From Bacteroidales bacterium (GTDB taxonomy: Bacteria > Bacteroidota > Bacteroidia > Bacteroidales > UBA7960), in NCBI GenBank assembly GCA_003557965.1, contig PWND01000298.1:1-7081 (forward strand): a stretch of 7,081 nt of DNA, in the 5' to 3' direction. The translations under genes and the position numbers were made by a program. Positions 1-4,341 of this stretch are shown one piece after another (position 1 is the stretch's first letter; each line of letters begins with the position of its first letter). The notes under the pieces were generated by a model. The model was given only the letters and a program-made list of their open reading frames with translations. It made no database searches and was not told the origin of the DNA.

Positions 1-66
1 CAGCTTGAAATAGAAATAAAATGGTATGATAGTGATGTTTTGGATGATAATATCGAAATCAATTAA
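1..66 (+). CDS. C-terminal end of an unidentified protein (5' truncated)
   Basis: Frame 1 is open from the first base and ends in TAA at 64-66, giving 21 residues that finish ...WYDSDVLDDNIEIN. The peptide is acidic and hydrophilic, with alternating charged and beta-branched residues (LEIEIKW), like the last strand and tail of a folded protein. No family can be recognised from so little. It lies on the same strand as the genes that follow, and no hairpin terminator is visible just after it. A chance open stretch of this length cannot be excluded, since the start is outside the window. Confidence 0.5.
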   Translation, partial: QLEIEIKWYDSDVLDDNIEIN

Positions 67-320
67 TAAATAATCATTTACTAACACTATCCCTTGGCAT
101 TAGCTGCCTCTGCTACTGTTGAGCCTTCATGTTTTATGCGTAATTCTTTTTTTCACTTTTGGTGAATGAGGGTTTCATTACGTTTAAAATATGTTTTAAA
201 ATTATTTATTGAAAACATTTTTTTTAATTAAAAAATAGATATAATTTCGCCCTTTAAATTACAAACTGTTAAGTAATTAACAAATCACCCTATTTTACAA
301 ACTTTTAAAAAATAACAATT
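67..320. other. Intergenic region: GC-rich island, then AT-rich gdhA promoter/leader
   Basis: This 254-base gap has two parts. Positions 91-130 are about 53% GC (21 of 40 bases), well above their surroundings, and may be a remnant of something formerly coding or structured; on the minus strand, 178 to 87 reads as a short protein-like peptide if one frameshift is allowed. From about 180 to 320 the DNA is extremely AT-rich. It contains a perfect 16-base palindrome of six T, AATT, six A (220-235), a candidate -7 element at 242-249 and an A-rich stretch just before the gdhA start. A five-base hairpin (152-156 with 162-166) lacks a following T-tract and is not a terminator. No RNA gene or riboswitch is recognisable. 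Confidence 0.5.
242..249 (+). promoter_or_regulatory. Candidate -7 promoter element for gdhA
   Basis: TAATTTCG differs at one position from the Bacteroidota -7 consensus TANNTTTG. It is followed by CCCTTT and sits 71 bases before the gdhA ATG. Only a T-run (218-225) occupies the expected -33 region, inside a T6-AATT-A6 palindrome. This is weaker than the other two promoters in the window and is a consensus match only. Confidence 0.3.
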
Positions 321-1658
321 ATGAATCTGGAAAAAATATTATCAGATCTGGAAAATCGTAATCCGGGACAAGATGAATTCTTACAGGCAGTTAAAGAAGT
401 TTTGGAAACAATCGAAGATGTTGTTAAAGAAAATCCAAAATATGAGGCTGCAAATATTATTGAACGAATTATTGAGCCTGACAGAATTATTAAGTTTAAG
501 GTTCAGTGGGTAGATGATAAAGGCAAAGTTCAAGTTAACAGGGCTTTCCGTGTGCAGTTCAATAATGCAATAGGGCCTTACAAAGGCGGTTGTCGCTTTC
601 ACCCAAGCGTTACAGAAGGAGGACTTAAATTTTTAGGTTTTGAGCAAATCTTCAAAAATAGCTTAACAACGCTTCCAATGGGTGGGGCAAAAGGTGGTAG
701 TGATTTTGATCCTAAAGGAAAATCACAGGCTGAAATTATGCGTTTCTGTCATGCATTTATGGCTGAACTTTATAAGTACATTGGGCCTGATACTGACATA
801 CCTGCCGGTGATATTGGTGTTGGTGGCCGCGAGATTGGTTACATGTATGGAATGTACAAAAAGCTTGTTGGTGAACACACAGGTGTATTTACAGGAAAAG
901 GAAGAAACTGGGGAGGCAGCTTGATTCGCCCGGAAGCTACAGGATTCGGTGCAGTATTTTTTGCTGAAGAAATGCTAAAAACACGTGGTGAAGGAATTGC
1001 CGGAAAAACTGCATGTGTATCAGGATTTGGAAATGTGTCATGGGGAGCTATTACAAAACTAAATCAACTTGGTGCTAAGGTTGTTACTATTAGCGGGCCT
1101 GATGGCTATGTGTATGACCCTGATGGTATCTCAGGTGAAAAAATTGAATATCTGTTAGAGCTTCGTGCATCTAACCAGGATATTGTTAAGCCCTATACTT
1201 ACGAATTCCCTAACGCTCAATTTTTTGAAGGAAAACGCCCATGGGAAGTTAAGTGTGATATGGCTTTTCCTTGTGCTATTCAAAATGAGCTAAATGCAGA
1301 AGATGCTCAAAACTTGGTTGATAATGGAGTGCTTGCGGTTTCTGAAGGCGCAAATATGCCTTGTACTCCTGAGGCAATGAACATTTTCCTGAAAAATAAA
1401 ATTCTTTATGGGCCGGGGAAAGCGGCTAATGCCGGCGGAGTTGCTACATCAGGACTTGAGCAAACGCAAAATGCAATGAAACTTAATTGGCAAAAAGAAG
1501 AAGTAGAAGAAAAACTTCACGACATTATGAAAAATATTCATGAAGCTTGCGTGAAATACGGAAAAGAAGAGGATGGTTTTGTAAACTATGTGAAAGGCTC
1601 TAATGTTGCAGGCTTTATTAAAGTTGCTGATGCAATGATTGACCAGGGAGTTATATAA
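321..1658 (+). CDS. gdhA: Glutamate dehydrogenase, hexameric small-subunit type (GdhA)
   Basis: This cytoplasmic enzyme reversibly deaminates glutamate to 2-oxoglutarate and ammonia with NAD(P). It is complete at 445 residues, close to the roughly 450 usual for hexameric bacterial forms. The N-terminal substrate domain (to about 200) carries KGGCRFHPS with K88, K112 in FKNSL, catalytic K124 in PMGGAKGGSDFDPKGKS, and D164 in PAGD. The Rossmann domain starts near 228 with GFGNVSWG (235-242), and S377 lies in the C-terminal NAGG-ATSG region. These match the known Clostridium symbiosum K89, K113, K125, D165 and S380. F236 and P260 occupy positions that favour NAD in the clostridial enzyme, so NAD preference is my inference; dual use is possible. 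An in-frame TAA at 306-308 makes ATG 321 the only sensible start. The leader is A-rich with no Shine-Dalgarno. It forms its own unit, closed by the terminator at 1681. Confidence 0.97.
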   Translation: MNLEKILSDLENRNPGQDEFLQAVKEVLETIEDVVKENPKYEAANIIERIIEPDRIIKFKVQWVDDKGKVQVNRAFRVQFNNAIGPYKGGCRFHPSVTEGGLKFLGFEQIFKNSLTTLPMGGAKGGSDFDPKGKSQAEIMRFCHAFMAELYKYIGPDTDIPAGDIGVGGREIGYMYGMYKKLVGEHTGVFTGKGRNWGGSLIRPEATGFGAVFFAEEMLKTRGEGIAGKTACVSGFGNVSWGAITKLNQLGAKVVTISGPDGYVYDPDGISGEKIEYLLELRASNQDIVKPYTYEFPNAQFFEGKRPWEVKCDMAFPCAIQNELNAEDAQNLVDNGVLAVSEGANMPCTPEAMNIFLKNKILYGPGKAANAGGVATSGLEQTQNAMKLNWQKEEVEEKLHDIMKNIHEACVKYGKEEDGFVNYVKGSNVAGFIKVADAMIDQGVI

Positions 1659-1680
1659 TTTTTATAACAGTATGACTTTT

Positions 1681-1708
1681 AAGGGCTTTCCAAAAGGAAG
1701 CCCTTTTT
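1681..1708 (+). terminator. Intrinsic terminator after gdhA
   Basis: AAGGGCTT (1681-1688) pairs perfectly with AAGCCCTT (1698-1705). Beyond a single bulged T (1689), CC and GG extend the stem around an AAAA loop (1692-1695). Five T follow or close the stem (1704-1708). It starts 22 bases after the gdhA stop. There is no T-tract on the other strand, so it works in the + direction only. It ends about 23 bases before the next gene's -7 element. Confidence 0.88.
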
Positions 1709-1731
1709 ATTTTAATTATTACTCAAAGTCT

Positions 1732-1739
1732 TATCTTTG
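1732..1739 (+). promoter_or_regulatory. -7 promoter element of the phosphodiesterase-purM unit
   Basis: TATCTTTG is an exact match to the Bacteroidota -7 consensus TANNTTTG. Upstream, TTTT at 1710-1713 is a three-of-four match to the -33 TTTG with an 18-base spacer. Transcription should begin a few bases downstream, giving a leader of roughly 30-35 bases before the ATG at 1780. The surrounding 16 bases are nearly identical to those of the promoter at 4272. Confidence 0.6.
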
Positions 1740-1779
1740 CACTACTTTAATTAATGAATAATATTAATACTTACATACA

Positions 1780-3009
1780 ATGAAAATATTTAAACCGGTT
1801 CTTTCTATAATAACTGTATGCCTTTTAAGCACATTGCTTTTTATATCCTGTGAGCAAAAGAAAGAAAAGGAAAACTATTATGTTGTGGTATTGTCAATGG
1901 ATGGCTTCAGGTGGGATTATGCTGATAAGGCTGATACACCAAACCTGGACTATATTGCTGAAAATGGTGTATTCGCTGAATATGTTATACCAGCTTTCCC
2001 AACCAAAACCTTTCCTAATCATTATACTATGGCTACAGGCTTATATCCTGAAAATCATGGGATTGTTGATAACACCTTTTACTGCCCTGACCTGGAACTT
2101 CGCTACCGGATACGCGATAGGGAAGCTGTTGAAAATAGCGATTTTTATTTTGGTGAACCTATATGGGTAACTGCTGAAAAACAGAATGTCACGGCTGCAT
2201 CATATTACTGGGTGGGCTCAGAAGCATCTGTTAATGGCATTCAGCCTACTTACTGGAAGAAATATGACCATGGCTTCCCGTATGAAAACAGAATAGACAC
2301 TGTTATTTATTGGCTAAATCTGCCTGAACAAGAAAGGCCAAGGCTCGTAATGCTGTATTTTGATGAACCCGACAGCCAGGGACATAGCACAGGCCCGGAT
2401 AGCCAGGAAGTTGTTTCTTTGGTTGAGGAACTGGACTCTCTTGTTGGCGTGCTAAAATCTGGCATTATGGAACTGCCTTTTGCAGATAAAATTAATTTTA
2501 TTGTTACTTCTGACCATGGAATGGGAAATGTTTCTGTTGATAGATATATTAATCTTTTTGACTATATTGACAGAGACCTTGTTAAATATTACCAGGGTGG
2601 CAACCCACTTTTTTCACTGGATGCTGTTGATGGCATGAAAGATTCTGTTTATAACATCTTGAATAGTATTGATAATATAAGTGTGTGGAAAAAGGAGGAA
2701 ATGCCTGAAAGGTTCAACTATAGCAATAGCAACAGGATAAAAGAAATTATTGTTTTGGCTGACTCAAGTTGGAGTATAGGATTCAGAGAACCCAGGGAGA
2801 ACTTTTATGCTGCAACACACGGATGGGATAATGAAAATAAAGACATGCATACAATATTCTATGCAATGGGGCCATCCTTTAAGTCTGGTTATAAAGCAAA
2901 GCCTTTTGAGCTTGTTGACCTTTACCCATTAATAGCAAGATTATTAAATCTTCAGCCAGTAGAAGTTGACGGGAAAATCGAAAGAGTAAAATCAATGCTG
3001 AAAGAATAA
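1780..3009 (+). CDS. Lipoprotein phosphodiesterase, nucleotide pyrophosphatase/phosphodiesterase (NPP) family
   Basis: This is a two-metal hydrolase of the alkaline phosphatase superfamily, expected to cleave phosphodiester or pyrophosphate bonds outside the cytoplasm. Residues 1-23 form a lipoprotein signal: lysines, a hydrophobic stretch and lipobox LFIS before C24. F at -3 is slightly unusual but acceptable. The catalytic set appears complete by motif: D41 in SMDGFR, threonine nucleophile T77 in FPTKTFPNHYT, N98 in IVDN, D198 and H202 in DEPDSQGHSTGP, D245 and H246 in SDHGMG, and H347 in ATHGWDN. These correspond to the zinc ligands of Xanthomonas NPP. The 409 residues fit a single catalytic domain without the accessory domains of animal ENPPs. 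The substrate (nucleotide, sugar-nucleotide or lipid headgroup) cannot be read from the motifs. The start follows an in-frame TAA at 1765-1767, and no Shine-Dalgarno is seen. It likely shares a transcript with purM. Confidence 0.93.
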   Translation: MKIFKPVLSIITVCLLSTLLFISCEQKKEKENYYVVVLSMDGFRWDYADKADTPNLDYIAENGVFAEYVIPAFPTKTFPNHYTMATGLYPENHGIVDNTFYCPDLELRYRIRDREAVENSDFYFGEPIWVTAEKQNVTAASYYWVGSEASVNGIQPTYWKKYDHGFPYENRIDTVIYWLNLPEQERPRLVMLYFDEPDSQGHSTGPDSQEVVSLVEELDSLVGVLKSGIMELPFADKINFIVTSDHGMGNVSVDRYINLFDYIDRDLVKYYQGGNPLFSLDAVDGMKDSVYNILNSIDNISVWKKEEMPERFNYSNSNRIKEIIVLADSSWSIGFREPRENFYAATHGWDNENKDMHTIFYAMGPSFKSGYKAKPFELVDLYPLIARLLNLQPVEVDGKIERVKSMLKE

Positions 3010-3042
3010 ATTTATTATTAAATTTTCCATTGTTTATATCGT

Positions 3043-4215
3043 ATGCCTGATAAGTTAAAATATGACCGGCGTGGTGTCTCAGCATCAAAAGATGAAGTAC
3101 ACAATGCAATCAAAAACATTGATAAAGGATTATTCCATAATGCTTTTTGCAAAATAATACCTGATATTCTTGGTGGCAATAAAGACTACTGCAATATTAT
3201 GCATGCCGATGGTGCCGGAACCAAATCATCCCTGGCATATATATACTGGAAAGAAACAGGCGACTTATCTGTATGGAAGGGTATTGCACAGGATGCTATT
3301 GTAATGAATCTCGACGATTTGATTTGCGTGGGTGCTTATGATAATATCCTGATGTCATCTACTATTGGAAGAAATAAAAACTTAATACCGGGTGAAGTAA
3401 TTTCTGAAATTATTAATGGCTCAGAAGAGTTTATCCAAAGTATGCGCGAACATGGTGTTAACATTTATTCTACGGGTGGCGAAACTGCTGATGTTGGCGA
3501 CCTGGTAAGAACAGTTATTGTTGACTCAACCTTTACTGCCAGAATCCCCAGGAAAGATGTAATATCAAACCACAAAATTTCCGACGGAGATGTAGTTGTT
3601 GGGCTGGCTTCTTTCGGGCAAACTACCTATGAAAGTGAATATAATGGTGGTATGGGGAGCAATGGGCTTACTTCTGCCAGGCATGATGTATTCTCTGAAG
3701 TCTATAAATCAAAGTATCCTGAAAGTTTTGACAACAACCTTGATGATGATGTTACATATACCGGCAGCAAACTGGTGTCGGATATTATTCCTGATGTACC
3801 TGTAAATATCGGGAAACTTGTCCTTTCTCCAACAAGAACCTATGCCCCGGTAATGAAAAAAATAATTAATGAATACAGAGAAAAAATTAATGGAGTTGTT
3901 CATTGCAGTGGAGGAGGACAAACTAAAGTAATTAACTTTATTAATAACATTCATGTGGTTAAAAACAACTTTTTCCCGGTTCCCCCGCTCTTTAAGCTTA
4001 TACAAGAGGAATCGAAAACCTCGTGGGAAGAAATGTACAGAGTTTTTAACATGGGGCACAGAATGGAAATATTTATTAACGAAAAACATGCTAGGGGAAT
4101 ACAGGATATTTGTAATGAGTTTAACCTGGAATCGAAAGTAATAGGTTATTGTGAATCAAACCCTGAGAAAAAACTGACTATAAAATCAAGCAACACAGAG
4201 TTTGTAATAAACTGA
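3043..4215 (+). CDS. purM: Phosphoribosylformylglycinamidine cyclo-ligase (AIR synthase, PurM), long divergent form
   Basis: PurM closes FGAM to aminoimidazole ribotide using ATP, the fifth step of purine synthesis, in the cytoplasm. Hallmarks appear in the right order: ADGAGTK (55-61; DGVGTK in E. coli), MNLDDLICVGA (88-98), GGETAD (145-150), KISDGDVV (178-185), SNG (206-208), LSPTRTY (261-267), HCSGGG (287-292) and EMYRVFNMGHRMEI (330-343; EMYRTFNCGVGM in E. coli). At 390 residues it is about 45 longer than E. coli PurM (345). Extra sequence falls before SNG (about 11 residues) and between SNG and LSPTR (about 23). The usual GGETAEMPG loop is GGETADVGD, and GGGFWEN is GGGQTKV. I associate such long forms with Bacteroidota, so this is likely the housekeeping enzyme; a PurM-like protein of another function is the alternative. 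It starts 33 bases after the phosphodiesterase stop without a terminator. The ATG is the first start after an in-frame TAA at 3019-3021. Confidence 0.88.
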   Translation: MPDKLKYDRRGVSASKDEVHNAIKNIDKGLFHNAFCKIIPDILGGNKDYCNIMHADGAGTKSSLAYIYWKETGDLSVWKGIAQDAIVMNLDDLICVGAYDNILMSSTIGRNKNLIPGEVISEIINGSEEFIQSMREHGVNIYSTGGETADVGDLVRTVIVDSTFTARIPRKDVISNHKISDGDVVVGLASFGQTTYESEYNGGMGSNGLTSARHDVFSEVYKSKYPESFDNNLDDDVTYTGSKLVSDIIPDVPVNIGKLVLSPTRTYAPVMKKIINEYREKINGVVHCSGGGQTKVINFINNIHVVKNNFFPVPPLFKLIQEESKTSWEEMYRVFNMGHRMEIFINEKHARGIQDICNEFNLESKVIGYCESNPEKKLTIKSSNTEFVIN

Positions 4216-4228
4216 TTGCCTAAGTTTC

Positions 4229-4254
4229 TTAATTATTGTTTATGTAATAATTAA
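4229..4254. repeat. Nine-base AT-only inverted repeat between purM and the oxidoreductase
   Basis: TTAATTATT (4229-4237) is the exact reverse complement of AATAATTAA (4246-4254), separated by an eight-base spacer. It begins 13 bases after the purM stop and covers the expected -33 region of the promoter at 4272. It could be a regulator site. As a terminator it would be poor, because the stem has no GC pairs and no T-tract follows. In DNA this AT-rich, chance is also possible. Confidence 0.4.
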
Positions 4255-4271
4255 ATATCGCTGAAATTTCT

Positions 4272-4279
4272 TATTTTTG
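4272..4279 (+). promoter_or_regulatory. -7 promoter element of the pyruvate oxidoreductase gene
   Basis: TATTTTTG matches TANNTTTG exactly and is followed by CACTTC. It lies 62 bases before the ATG at 4342. No good TTTG is seen at -33; that position is occupied by the downstream arm of the inverted repeat, so an activator may be needed (inference). Confidence 0.55.
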
Positions 4280-4341
4280 CACTTCAAAATTTTTATAGTC
4301 AATATCTTTAACAAAATATACTCACCTTTAAATATAGAAAT

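Noticed and set aside
152..166. Small hairpin TTCAC/GTGAA as a terminator for the upstream gene
   Set aside because: Only five base pairs, mostly AT, and no T-tract follows on the + strand; the T-run lies before the stem.
166..231. + strand 21-codon open frame beginning MRVSLRLKY
   Set aside because: It runs through low-complexity AT-rich leader DNA, has no ribosome-binding signal and overlaps the putative promoter palindrome.
381..602. Minus-strand open frame of 73 codons inside gdhA
   Set aside because: It lies wholly opposite conserved glutamate dehydrogenase sequence; its residues show no family pattern and reflect antisense of A-rich codons.
3007..3045. Possible readthrough fusion of the phosphodiesterase with purM, since both are in the same frame
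   Set aside because: A second in-frame TAA at 3019-3021 follows the first stop, and both proteins are of normal, separate family length.
3709..4089. Minus-strand open frame of 126 codons inside purM
   Set aside because: It is antisense to conserved PurM motifs (LSPTRTY, SGGG, MYRVFN); its composition is Phe/Asn/Ile-rich as expected from a shadow frame.
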